DNA of 35,954 nucleotides, from contig JAPLOE010000178.1 of the NCBI GenBank assembly GCA_026692705.1, positions 1 to 35,954 on the forward strand. Direction: 5' to 3'. Positions 1 through 8,049 of this stretch are shown piece after piece (within the stretch, counting starts at the first letter, position 1; each line of letters starts with the position of its first letter). Under the pieces are notes generated by a model. It saw only the letters and a program-made list of their open reading frames with translations. It was not told the DNA's origin and did not search any database. Made by a program: the position numbers and the translations under genes. The stretch comes from Planctomycetota bacterium (lineage in GTDB: Bacteria; Planctomycetota; UBA1135; GCA-002686595).

Positions 1-914
1 ACAAGGCGCTCGGCCTCGCGCGCGACGCGATCGAACAGGGCGACGGGCCGCGGCTCGTCTACCTGCACGTCGCGCCGCCGCACATGCCCTACCAGCCGCC
101 CGCGCCGTTCCGCGGCCGTTTCAGCGCCGCCACGGACGCCCTCGCGCACGTCGACGGCTCGATCGCGAGCGCTCGAGCGATCCACCGCGCGCACCTCGAG
201 CCCGAACACCCCGACGTGCAGCGGCTCGCGATGCTCTACGACGAACACGTCGCCTGGGCCGACGAGCGCCTGGGCCGTTTCCTCGAATCCGTGCGGGCGC
301 TGCCGCGCGCGCGCTCGCTCGTGATCGTGTGGACCTCCGACCACGGCGAGGCCTTCATGGAGCACGGCCAGCAAGGCCACAACTCCAGCGCCTACGACGA
401 GATGCTGCGCGTGCCGCTCGCGATCCGCGGCCCCGGCCTCGCGCCGCGCCGCGTCGAAGCTCCCGCGAGCCTGCTCGACCTCGCGCCCACTTTGCTCGAG
501 CTCTGCGGCCTGCCTCCGCTCGAGAACGCGCGCGGCCTCTCGCTCGTCCCCACGTTGCGCGACGGCAGCGCGATCCCTGAACGCACGCTGTTCGCGAGCT
601 CGCGCCACTACTCCGCGCACCCCGAACGCCTCCGCCTCGCCGCGATCCACGGCTCGTCGAAGCTGATCCTCGCGCCCTCGACCGGCACGGAGGAGTTCTT
701 CGACCTCGCCACCGATCCCCACGAGCGCCACCCGCTCTCCCCCGATTTCCCCGCCGCCTCCGCGCTGCGCCGCGCGCTCGCCGCCTCGCCGCTGCTCGCC
801 CCGCCCGAGCCCGACCCCGCCGCCTCGCTCGACTTCGACGCCGACCCTCCCGACCCCGAAGAACTCCGCCGCCGCCGCCGCCTGCGCGAGCTCGGCTACG
901 TCGACGACAACTGA
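1..914 (+). CDS. Sulfatase, C-terminal part (5' end outside window)
   Basis: The reading frame is already open at position 3, and about 303 residues are visible. The fragment has the later landmarks of type I (formylglycine-dependent) sulfatases and related alkaline-phosphatase-fold enzymes: an APPHMPYQPP segment, then TSDHGEAFMEHG near 330-365, whose Asp-His belong to the metal site. A VPLAIRGPGL stretch and the usual ASLLDLAPTLLELCGL helix follow. The formylglycine cassette (CxPxR) would lie upstream and cannot be seen, so a related hydrolase or phosphotransferase remains possible. Such enzymes cleave sulfate esters, usually on polysaccharides, outside the cytoplasm. The last 30 residues are Pro/Glu/Arg-rich. 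The gene ends 16 bases before the convergent membrane protein gene. Confidence 0.85.
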   Translation, partial: KALGLARDAIEQGDGPRLVYLHVAPPHMPYQPPAPFRGRFSAATDALAHVDGSIASARAIHRAHLEPEHPDVQRLAMLYDEHVAWADERLGRFLESVRALPRARSLVIVWTSDHGEAFMEHGQQGHNSSAYDEMLRVPLAIRGPGLAPRRVEAPASLLDLAPTLLELCGLPPLENARGLSLVPTLRDGSAIPERTLFASSRHYSAHPERLRLAAIHGSSKLILAPSTGTEEFFDLATDPHERHPLSPDFPAASALRRALAASPLLAPPEPDPAASLDFDADPPDPEELRRRRRLRELGYVDDN

Positions 915-930
915 ACTTCGCCCAGCCGCG

Positions 931-2442
931 TCACTCGCGCACGGCGGGCACGTAGTCGCGGCGACGGTAGATGATGTAGTCCTGCTCCCACCAGGGCGGG
1001 AGCAGCTTGGGATCGGGCTCGAGGTCCTGGTCGCCGGTGATGTTGAAGCGCGCGAGCGGCAGGTACTCCGCATACAGCGGATCCTCGCGCCAAGGACCGA
1101 TGCGCACGCTGTTGGCGACGAGCAGCACGTAGTCGGGGCGGTGCGCGCGGATCACGTCGATCTGCCAGTGGAACTGGCGGGCCTGCGGCCAGACAAGGCC
1201 TTCGCTGTCGAGGATGCGCGTGCGGCCGAAGAAGCCGATGGCGCCGATGTCGGAGGCGACGATCGTCGGCTGGTGGGCCTCGATGCCCTCGCGCTCGCAC
1301 CAGGCGGCGAGCGGCTGGTAGACGTGGTAGGTGACGCGCTCGGTGTGCTGGCGCGAGAACACCGCGACGGCGGTGAGCACGAGCCCAGAGAGTGCCCACG
1401 GCAGCGCGCCGGTGGTGCGCTCGATGCGCAGCGACGGCATGGCGCGCGAGAGGAACTCGATCGTCGCGTCGAGGCCCAAGCCCAGCGCGACGCACCACGA
1501 CACCAGCGGCACGTAGAAGTACCAGCCCCAGGTCTTCACGCCCGCGAGGCAGTAGGCGGCACTGATGCCCAGGCCGAACAGCACGAAGGCACGGATCGGC
1601 GTGCGCCACAGCAGCGCGAGCGCGAAGCCGGCAGCCGCGAATGGGAACATGAAGCGCATCGCGATCGACGGCCCGAAGCTGCGCGCGAGGATGTCCTTGA
1701 TGCGGCTGATGTGGGGCCCGAGGCCGTGGTTGGAGGCCTTGGCCTGCACGGACTGCGGGATCGGGCTCCCGAAATACCAAGTGAGCAACGCGAGCGACGT
1801 CAGCCCGACGATCGCGACGGGGATGTAGAAACGCACGGCGCTCTTCAGGTCGCGCAGGTGCGCCAGGGAGAGCGCGACGAGCAGCAGCACGCCCTCGGGT
1901 CGCACCGTGCAGTCCAGCGCGGCGAGCCAGCCCGCCGTCGACAGGCGCCCGAGCTGCGCCGAACGTGCGGCCGCCAGCGCGAGGAACACGAACAGCGGCG
2001 ACTCCATGCCACCGACGCTGATGCGGCCGACCTCGGGAATGGCGGCGAAGGCCAGCGTGGCGAGCAGCGCCGCCAGCGGGCGCGCCGCCAGCAGCCGCAG
2101 GATCAGGAAGGCCGACAGGCCGTCGAGGACGATGTTGAAGGCGAGCGACGCGTGCTCGACCTTCGCCCCTAGCCAGACGGGGAACGACAGCAGCAGGGTG
2201 TACAGCGGCGTCGTCGTGCCGAGCACCGGCTCCCACGGGGCGCCGGGGTTGTAGACCATCCCGTGGCCGGCCGCGAGGTTCTGGGAATAGCGGTAGGTGA
2301 TGAACGCGTCGTCGTAGATGTGGAACGAGTGCACCGCCAGCAGGCGGCACACGCAGACGACGAGAGCGAGCATCAGGACCGAAGTGGTCGAGAGCCGCTC
2401 CCCCGCACCGTCATCACGGTACGGAGACGGAAGATCTAGCAC
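931..2442 (-). CDS. GT-C type membrane glycosyltransferase (mannosyl/arabinosyltransferase-like)
   Basis: A 503-residue protein with many hydrophobic helices. The first is about residues 20-38. It is followed at once by YDDAFITYRYSQNLAAGHG (Asp44/Asp45), the acidic first-loop motif of GT-C enzymes that use polyprenyl-phosphate sugars. NPGAPWEP and GTTTPLY continue that loop as in the ArnT/PMT/AftB-like superfamily. The C-terminal 150 residues look like a soluble outer domain. The likely role is transfer of a lipid-linked sugar to an envelope acceptor; the sugar and acceptor cannot be told. The start is GTG with an AGGGG Shine-Dalgarno about 6 bases upstream. It lies downstream of htrA's far end with a 107-base gap, so an operon is not evident. 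Confidence 0.75.
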   Translation of the reverse strand: MLDLPSPYRDDGAGERLSTTSVLMLALVVCVCRLLAVHSFHIYDDAFITYRYSQNLAAGHGMVYNPGAPWEPVLGTTTPLYTLLLSFPVWLGAKVEHASLAFNIVLDGLSAFLILRLLAARPLAALLATLAFAAIPEVGRISVGGMESPLFVFLALAAARSAQLGRLSTAGWLAALDCTVRPEGVLLLVALSLAHLRDLKSAVRFYIPVAIVGLTSLALLTWYFGSPIPQSVQAKASNHGLGPHISRIKDILARSFGPSIAMRFMFPFAAAGFALALLWRTPIRAFVLFGLGISAAYCLAGVKTWGWYFYVPLVSWCVALGLGLDATIEFLSRAMPSLRIERTTGALPWALSGLVLTAVAVFSRQHTERVTYHVYQPLAAWCEREGIEAHQPTIVASDIGAIGFFGRTRILDSEGLVWPQARQFHWQIDVIRAHRPDYVLLVANSVRIGPWREDPLYAEYLPLARFNITGDQDLEPDPKLLPPWWEQDYIIYRRRDYVPAVRE

Positions 2443-2549
2443 GGGTTCCCCTCAGAACGCGCCTCGGGAGGCACGCGGGGAAAGAGTCTACGCTCCGGCG
2501 CGCGCGGGAAAAGGGCCTCCGAAAGGCACGCTGGCGCTCGGGTCGCGCC

Positions 2550-3731
2550 TCACTCGATCCACTGCAAGCGGACGGGCACGGTCTGGAGCTGGCCCGCGCG
2601 TCGGAAGGTCACCTGCACCGTGTCGCCGGCCTCCTTGGAGTCGAGCACGTCGAACAGGTTCTGGGCCGAGCGCACGGGCTGGCCGTCGATCTCGACGATC
2701 TCGTCGAGCTCCACGTTCGAAGTCCCCCGCCGCGCGAGCGACTTCAGGCCCGCGGTGGCCGCCGCGCTGCCTTCGCTCACGCGTTCGATGCCGACGCCCT
2801 GCAGGCCCAGGCGCGCGTTGATCTCGGGCGTGAGCAGCACGACGCCGAGCCCCGGCCGCCGCACGGCGCCACGCTCGATCAGCTCCGGCACCACGCGCTT
2901 GACCGTGTCGGCCGGAACGGCGAAACCGATGCCGGCGTAAGCGCCCGAGGGGCTCACGATCGCGGTGTTGACGCCGATCAGGCGCCCGGAGGAATCGAGC
3001 AGCGGACCGCCGGAGTTGCCGGGGTTGATCGCCGCGTCGGTCTGGATCACGCCGGAGATCTTGTGGTCGGTGACCGAGCGGATCTCGCGGCCGAGGCCGC
3101 TGATGATGCCGGTGGTGAGCGTCTGGTCGAGGCCGAACGGGTTGCCGATGGCGAACACCGACTGGCCGACCTGCAGGTCCGCGCTCGAGCCGATCTCGAT
3201 CGGACGCGCGTTGACCTCGCGCGGCTTGACGAGGCGCAGCACGGCGAGGTCGCGGTGCGGAGCGACGCCGACGATCTCGGCCTCGTGCTCGGTGTCGTCG
3301 CCGGCGAAGCGCACGAAGTAGCGCGAGTCGCGCGCCTGCTGCTCGATCACGTGGTAGTTGGTGACGATGTGACCGCCCTCGTCCCACAGGAAGCCCGTGC
3401 CGGAGCCGACCGGCATGTCGACGGGGTTGCGCAGGAAACGCTGCACGCGCGCCTTGTTCGTGATGTGCACGACGGCGGCGGAGTTGCGGCGGAAGAGCTC
3501 GATCGTCGCGCGCTCGTCGGAGCGCAGGGAGGCGAGGCGTTCGGCGCTCGGCAGGGCCTGCGCGGCGCCCGAGGAGCCCGCGGAGAAGCCGACCGTGCCT
3601 ACGGGAGCGCTGGCGGCGAGCAAGGCAACGTCCCCGGCCTGCGGGCGCGAGGCGGCGAAGTGGCCGACGGTGGCCGCGCACAGGGCGACGCCGAGGAACG
3701 GGACGAGACGCGGGAAACGAGAGGTGCTCAT
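2550..3731 (-). CDS. HtrA/DegP-family serine protease with one PDZ domain
   Basis: A 393-residue periplasmic or membrane-anchored quality-control protease. Residues 5-28 form a hydrophobic signal or anchor. The chymotrypsin-like domain has all three catalytic residues: His127 in TNYHVIE, Asp161 in HRDLAVLRL and Ser240 in INPGNSGGPLLD. Residues about 293-390 form one PDZ domain, with RPGLGVVLL at the start and GDTVQVTFRRAG near the end. The single PDZ makes it closer to DegS or short HtrA proteins than to two-PDZ DegP. In the family, PDZ binds C-terminal peptides of misfolded substrates. Residues 35-75 are a low-complexity linker. The start ATG is followed by a credible signal sequence; the ribosome binding site is weak. 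Confidence 0.93.
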   Translation of the reverse strand: MSTSRFPRLVPFLGVALCAATVGHFAASRPQAGDVALLAASAPVGTVGFSAGSSGAAQALPSAERLASLRSDERATIELFRRNSAAVVHITNKARVQRFLRNPVDMPVGSGTGFLWDEGGHIVTNYHVIEQQARDSRYFVRFAGDDTEHEAEIVGVAPHRDLAVLRLVKPREVNARPIEIGSSADLQVGQSVFAIGNPFGLDQTLTTGIISGLGREIRSVTDHKISGVIQTDAAINPGNSGGPLLDSSGRLIGVNTAIVSPSGAYAGIGFAVPADTVKRVVPELIERGAVRRPGLGVVLLTPEINARLGLQGVGIERVSEGSAAATAGLKSLARRGTSNVELDEIVEIDGQPVRSAQNLFDVLDSKEAGDTVQVTFRRAGQLQTVPVRLQWIE

Positions 3732-3809
3732 GGTGGTGACCTGCGGAGGGCTACGGGCGAACCACCGTGGTCGTTGGCGGCGCTTCTAGGACGCGCCCGG
3801 CACTTGTCG

Positions 3810-3836
3810 AAGCCCCGCGAGGGCCGCGCGGGGCTT
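3810..3836 (-). terminator. GC-rich hairpin, possible terminator without U-tract
   Basis: A perfect 10-bp stem (3810-3819 with 3827-3836) and a 7-base loop lie 40 bases past the stop codon of the coiled-coil lipoprotein gene, between it and htrA. No T-run follows on the minus strand, so intrinsic termination is uncertain. It could equally be an mRNA-stabilising structure. Confidence 0.35.
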
Positions 3837-3875
3837 GCGGCACGCGGTCTTGCGTCAACGAAACGTCGCGGGAGG

Positions 3876-4403
3876 CTAGCGGCGTTCCCAGCCGGCGCGC
3901 AGCTTCGCTTCCAGCTCGCGCGCCTCGACGCCGACGCGTCCGACGGCGGAATCCCAGTCGGCCTCGCCGCTGGCGCGCAACTCCGCGGCCCGTGCCTTGA
4001 GCTTCTCGAGCTGCTGGTCGAGCTCGCGCCCGAGCTTCTCGCGCTCCGCGTCGCCGCGGGTCGCGAACTCGGCCTTCAGGTCCTCGACACGCTGCCCCAT
4101 GTCGTCGAGCGCGGTCGACAGGTCAGCCTGCGCCCCTTCGAGACCGTCTCCGGCCTTCGTGCCGAGCTTCGCCAGCGCCTCGTCGAGCTCCTTCACGCTG
4201 CGTTCGAGGTACGGCTTGGCCTCCTCGGCCGCCTTTTTGATGGCCGCACCGGCGCGCTCGAGCGCCTCGTTCGCGCGTTCCGCCGTCGAACCGGCGTGCG
4301 AATCCTCGCTGCAGCTCCAAAGCATCGCGAGCGCGAGCGCCGCCGAGCACGCCCCCAGCCCCAAGCCCGCAATTCGGCCACCAAGTCTCGCTCGTCGCTG
4401 CAT
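3876..4403 (-). CDS. Small coiled-coil exported protein or lipoprotein, unknown function
   Basis: I place the start at ATG 4401-4403 because a strong AGGGAGGA Shine-Dalgarno lies just upstream; the frame is open 16 codons further, but that part looks non-coding. The 175-residue product starts MQRRARLGG, has a hydrophobic stretch (LGLGACSAALALAMLW), then SCSEDSHAG. The Cys may be lipidated, although LWSC is a poor lipobox. The rest is charged Ala/Glu/Lys helix with heptad character (KELDEALAKLG, RELDQQLEKLKARAAEL), so a long periplasmic coiled coil is expected. No enzyme motif is seen. It resembles apolipoprotein-like or YtxH-like helical proteins only in composition. It sits divergently from the pabA/trpG gene. 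Confidence 0.7.
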   Translation of the reverse strand: MQRRARLGGRIAGLGLGACSAALALAMLWSCSEDSHAGSTAERANEALERAGAAIKKAAEEAKPYLERSVKELDEALAKLGTKAGDGLEGAQADLSTALDDMGQRVEDLKAEFATRGDAEREKLGRELDQQLEKLKARAAELRASGEADWDSAVGRVGVEARELEAKLRAGWERR

Positions 4404-4406
4404 GAA

Positions 4407-4415
4407 ATCCTCCCT
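4407..4415 (-). promoter_or_regulatory. Ribosome binding site fixing the coiled-coil protein start
   Basis: On the minus strand this reads AGGGAGGAT, five bases before ATG 4403. It is among the strongest Shine-Dalgarno matches in the window and argues against the upstream in-frame start. Confidence 0.7.
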
Positions 4416-4505
4416 GTTGCTCGGTCCACTCGCGCGTCGCCCTCGCGCCACGCTCGAGCGCTATTGTGAGGCCACGGCCCGGCCCTTTGCAGCCCCCGAT
4501 TTCCC

Positions 4506-5126
4506 TTGATCCTGATCGTCGACAACCGCGACTCGTTCACGTTCAACCTCGCGCAGGCCTTCGGAACGCTCGGCGCCGAGGTGTTCGTCGTGCGCAGCGA
4601 GTCGCGCACGGCCGGTGAGGTGCTCGCGCTGCGCCCCGCGGGACTCGTGCTCGGCCCCGGCCCCGGCACGCCCGCGCAGGCGACGCTGTGCCACGACCTG
4701 CTCGACGCCGCGCCGGAAACCCTGCCGATTCTCGGCGTCTGCCTGGGTTCGCAAGTGCTGTGCGAGCACGCGGGCGGTGTCGTCGAGCGCGATTCCTCGC
4801 CGACGCACGGCCGCGCCTCGCTCGTCCACCACAACGGCGCGGGCTGGCTCGCCGGCCTGCCCAACCCCTTCGAGGCCGGCCGCTACCACTCGCTGCGCGC
4901 CGCGCCTGTGCCATGGCCCGCGAGCCTCGCGCTCGACGGAGCGACGGCCGACGGCGTGCCGATGGTGGTGCGCCATCGGACGTTGCCCCGCTGCGGCGTG
5001 CAGTTCCATCCCGAGTCGATCCTCTCCCCCGAAGGCCCGCGCCTGCTCGCGAATTTCCTGCGCGCCTGCGGAGAGCCCTGCGACGGTCCCCTGCCGCGAC
5101 TGCTGCGCCCGCGCGCGCCCCGCTGA
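4506..5126 (+). CDS. pabA: PabA/TrpG-type glutamine amidotransferase subunit
   Basis: A 206-residue class I glutamine amidotransferase, the ammonia-donating subunit of aminodeoxychorismate synthase (folate) or anthranilate synthase (tryptophan). The N-terminus MILIVDNRDSFTFNL is diagnostic, and LGPGPGTP follows. The catalytic triad is Cys79 (GVCLGSQVL), His168 and Glu170 (QFHPES). The common GHQ after the nucleophile is GSQ here; that His is not catalytic. Start is TTG 4506, chosen because it exactly opens the conserved N-terminus; no clear Shine-Dalgarno precedes it. No pabB, trpE or pabC lies nearby in the window, so PabA versus TrpG cannot be separated, and it may serve both pathways. Confidence 0.85.
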   Translation: MILIVDNRDSFTFNLAQAFGTLGAEVFVVRSESRTAGEVLALRPAGLVLGPGPGTPAQATLCHDLLDAAPETLPILGVCLGSQVLCEHAGGVVERDSSPTHGRASLVHHNGAGWLAGLPNPFEAGRYHSLRAAPVPWPASLALDGATADGVPMVVRHRTLPRCGVQFHPESILSPEGPRLLANFLRACGEPCDGPLPRLLRPRAPR

Positions 5127-5165
5127 GTCCGAGGCTCACGCACGAAGCGCCCCGCGTCCGATAGG

Positions 5166-5504
5166 ATGGCGACCGTGATCGACCTGCCCTTCTCCCTCAA
5201 CAGCGAGCCCGTCAAGTACGTGGTGATCGCGCTCTCGGCGCCGGTCTGGATGCCGTTCGCGCGCGCGCTGTGGAAGGAGCTCAACGACTCGCTGCGCCCC
5301 GAGGGCGGCATCCTTGGGCTAGCTCCGTCGGAGAAGGAGCTCGAGGCGCTCAACAAGGCCGAGGGCCTGCACGACACGCCGCTGATCAGCGAGACTTGGG
5401 AAGAGCACGAGGGCGGCACCGGCCCGCGTCAGGCCGCGCGCCGCACGCGCTCGTCCGGCGCTTCCGCTCCCGCCGCGACGCCGCGCCCGCGCGGATTCCG
5501 CTGA
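5166..5504 (+). CDS. Short protein of unknown function
   Basis: I do not recognise this 112-residue protein. Residues 1-75 look folded: an N-terminal segment (NSEPVKYVVIALSAPVWMPFARALWKEL) is partly hydrophobic and amphipathic, and a charged helix (PSEKELEALNKAEGL) follows. The last 30 residues are low-complexity Ala/Arg/Ser/Pro. It starts at ATG 39 bases after the amidotransferase stop, on the same strand, so co-transcription is possible. It ends 49 bases before the convergent SBBP gene. The coding call rests on position between two real genes and a sensible N-terminus. Confidence 0.55.
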   Translation: MATVIDLPFSLNSEPVKYVVIALSAPVWMPFARALWKELNDSLRPEGGILGLAPSEKELEALNKAEGLHDTPLISETWEEHEGGTGPRQAARRTRSSGASAPAATPRPRGFR

Positions 5505-5528
5505 TTCCGCACGCAGCTGCTGTGCAAG

Positions 5529-5554
5529 AGCGGACTCCAACGCGCGGAGCCGCT
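5529..5554. terminator. Hairpin between convergent genes
   Basis: Arms AGCGG-CTCC and GGAG-CCGCT pair over 9 bp with a single bulged A and a 7-base loop. It lies between the convergent stops of the small unknown gene and the SBBP gene. No U-tract is present on either strand. Confidence 0.3.
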
Positions 5555-7953
5555 CACGGATAGACGATCACCTCGAGCGCATTGCTGAGCGCCGCACCCT
5601 GCGCAGCTCCGGAGTCCTCGTACCAGACTTGGTAGTAGACCGTCTGGCCGACGAGCCACGGCTCGAGCGGCGCTTCGCGCACGGCGAAACCGAGGAAGTC
5701 GGTGCGGACGCGCTGCAGACGGCGGAAGGGCGGGACGAGGTACAGGCGGCCGCCGAGGAAAGGCACGTTCTGGCGAGCGAGGCTGCGGAGCGTCTGCGAC
5801 CAGATGTTCGACAGCGCGAAGTCGCACCCGACGCGGAAGCTGGATTCGCTCACCGACGGGAAGCCTTCCCAACGCACGTCCGCGCGCGAGCCCTGCGAAT
5901 TCAGCGTGCCCGTGCCGAAGGAAATCGGGTGCACGAGCAGCGCGAGCCTCGAGACGTAGCCCTGCGAGAGCGCGAGCACGTTCCAGCTCGACTGGAACGC
6001 TCCGGCGGAAACCGGCAAGCCCGGCCCGTACGTCGTGCCGCCGAACAGCACCTCGCCATTCGCGTCGACGGCGAGCGCGCGCAGCCAGTCGGGCTGCGGG
6101 CAACCGAAGTACGTGAGGTAGTCGAAGCCCGCGAGCGTCGTCGGCATGCGCCCGAGGAACACTTCGCGCTCGACGCCGCCGATCGGCATGCGCGGCTGCG
6201 GCTGGAGCGAGCCCGGCGTGGTCGGAAGCGAATCGCTGCGCGAATCCCCACCGACGATCAGCGCGCCCGAAGGCTCGAAGGCGAGCGCCGACACACGATC
6301 GATTTCCTCGCCACCCACGAAGGTCGAATGGAGCAGCGCCGTGCCGACGGCGGAGAGCCGCGCGATGAACCCTTCGCTGGGACCGGCGAACGACGAGTCG
6401 AACGCGCTCGCGGTCACCGGGAAGTCGATGCTCAGCGACTCCCCACCGCACAGGATTTCGCCCGACGGCTCGACCAGCAGCGTGAGCACGCTCTCTTCCG
6501 CGGCGCCGCCGAGCAGCGTCGAGAAGATCCGCTGCGCGCCATTGGCCGAAAAACGCGCAACCCAGGCGTCGGACGGCGCGCTGAAGCTCGTGTCGAACGC
6601 GAAGGCCGTCGTCGGAAAGCTCGAGCTGTAGGCCTGCCCCGCGACGACGACTTCATCGGTCGCATCGAGCGCGATGCGCTCCGCGAGCTCGTCTCCCAAT
6701 CCGCCGAAGTACGTGCACCACAGACGCGAGGCGCCGTCGCGCGCGAGCCGCGCCACGAACGCGTCCCCGAAGAACGGTCCGCCGTTGTAGGTCGTGTCGA
6801 AGGCACCCGCGCTCGTGGGCAGGCCGCCGCGCGTTCCGCCGCACAACACGGGCTCTTCGTTCGCCCCGAGCGCGAGCTGGCCGAAACGCTCCGTGCCGCT
6901 GCCGCCGAGGTACGTCGACCACTCGAGCGCCGTGCCCGAGCCTTCGAGGCGCGCGACGAACACGTCGCGCACGCCGCCGAACACCGGCTGCAGCGAACCC
7001 GCAGTGGTCGGGAAGTCGCTCGAGGTCGTGTCGCCGCCGACGATCACGCCGCCGGAAGGCGTGACGACCACGCTGCGCGCGATCTCGTCACCGGCGCCGC
7101 CGACGAGCGTCGACCAGATCAGGTCGCGCCCGTCGCGCGACAGGCACGACACGAACGCCTCGGTGCCGCCGTTGTAGAACGGATCGAAGGCGCCGAGCGT
7201 GGTCGGGAAATCGAGCGAATAGCTCGTGCCCGCCGCGATCGCGACGCCGTACGGGCCACAGGCGACGGCTTCGACGTCCTGCTCGTTCTCGCCGGTGAGG
7301 TACGTCGAGAAACGCAGCGCCGGATCGATGCGCGCCGGCTCGCGCGTCGCGCGCGGCTCGAGCGCGAAGCCGAAGCGATCCGGCCCGCGCAGCTCGAACC
7401 GACAGGCGAGCTTGCGGCCGTCGGCGAGGCTCCACGCGAGCGGCGGCGGCTGCACGAGCGCTCCGACCGCGGTCTCGATCACGAGCGAACCTTCGCCGTC
7501 GATCCACAGCGCCTCGTGGCCACGCACGTGCGCCTCGAACAGCTCCGGACGCGCGTCGGCGCCGAGGTCGAGGTCGTATTCGAATCCGCCGTCGCCCTCG
7601 CGCAGCACGAGATCGACTCCGGGAGCGACGCCGCGATAGCGCAGGCGCCCGTGCACTCGATCGGAGTGGAACGACTCGTGGCCCTTGAAGCGCGTGAGCG
7701 TGACGCAGCGCTCGAGCTCCCCCACGGGTTCGCTCGCGCCGAACTCGAGCGCGATCGCCGCGCCTTCCCGCTCGCTGCGCACGAGCGCGAGCCCGAGGCC
7801 GCCCGCGCGCGCGTTGACGACCACGCCGCCGCTGCGCGCCACGAACGAACCCGGTTCCGCACGGCCGAGCGCGGGTTCGAAGGTGAGTTGCGCTCGAGCG
7901 GCGCCGGCGAGGGCGAGCGAGGCGCACGCCCAGATCGCGAAGGGCCTTGCCAT
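5554..7953 (-). CDS. Secreted SBBP beta-propeller repeat protein
   Basis: I start at ATG 7951-7953 (799 residues) because it opens a clean signal peptide, MARPFAIWACASLALAGAARAQ; the frame stays open upstream but that part is antisense to the RidA gene. Residues 23-215 are a non-repeat beta region. Residues about 215-665 contain repeated units of about 55-60 residues with FSTYLGG or WSTLVGGAGDE, FVARL..DG and FPTTAGAFD-like segments, the pattern of SBBP seven-bladed-propeller repeats. Residues 677-799 are a separate C-terminal module that also occurs in the secreted protease at 30592-32148. The protein is expected at the cell surface or outside; the ligand is unknown. Upstream is a 96-base region shared with the divergent RidA gene. 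Confidence 0.85.
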   Translation of the reverse strand: MARPFAIWACASLALAGAARAQLTFEPALGRAEPGSFVARSGGVVVNARAGGLGLALVRSEREGAAIALEFGASEPVGELERCVTLTRFKGHESFHSDRVHGRLRYRGVAPGVDLVLREGDGGFEYDLDLGADARPELFEAHVRGHEALWIDGEGSLVIETAVGALVQPPPLAWSLADGRKLACRFELRGPDRFGFALEPRATREPARIDPALRFSTYLTGENEQDVEAVACGPYGVAIAAGTSYSLDFPTTLGAFDPFYNGGTEAFVSCLSRDGRDLIWSTLVGGAGDEIARSVVVTPSGGVIVGGDTTSSDFPTTAGSLQPVFGGVRDVFVARLEGSGTALEWSTYLGGSGTERFGQLALGANEEPVLCGGTRGGLPTSAGAFDTTYNGGPFFGDAFVARLARDGASRLWCTYFGGLGDELAERIALDATDEVVVAGQAYSSSFPTTAFAFDTSFSAPSDAWVARFSANGAQRIFSTLLGGAAEESVLTLLVEPSGEILCGGESLSIDFPVTASAFDSSFAGPSEGFIARLSAVGTALLHSTFVGGEEIDRVSALAFEPSGALIVGGDSRSDSLPTTPGSLQPQPRMPIGGVEREVFLGRMPTTLAGFDYLTYFGCPQPDWLRALAVDANGEVLFGGTTYGPGLPVSAGAFQSSWNVLALSQGYVSRLALLVHPISFGTGTLNSQGSRADVRWEGFPSVSESSFRVGCDFALSNIWSQTLRSLARQNVPFLGGRLYLVPPFRRLQRVRTDFLGFAVREAPLEPWLVGQTVYYQVWYEDSGAAQGAALSNALEVIVYP
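5557..5925 (-). other. C-terminal module of SBBP protein (shared with secreted protease)
   Basis: These codons give residues 677-799. Landmarks in order are LNSQGS, SSFRVG, VPFLGGRLYLVPPFRR, DFLGFA, VGQTVYYQVWYEDSG, ALSNALEVIVYP. The same order and spacing occur in the last 137 residues of the protease at 31735-32145. Function is unknown; a terminal sorting or surface-attachment role is inferred only from position. Confidence 0.6.
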
Positions 7954-8049
7954 CGAGTTCCATCTGACTCCCTGGCGCCGCAGCCCGCAACCTCCGGCTC
8001 CGCAATCAGCGTTTGCATCACGTCCGGGCGCGCAGCAAGATCTGCCGCC

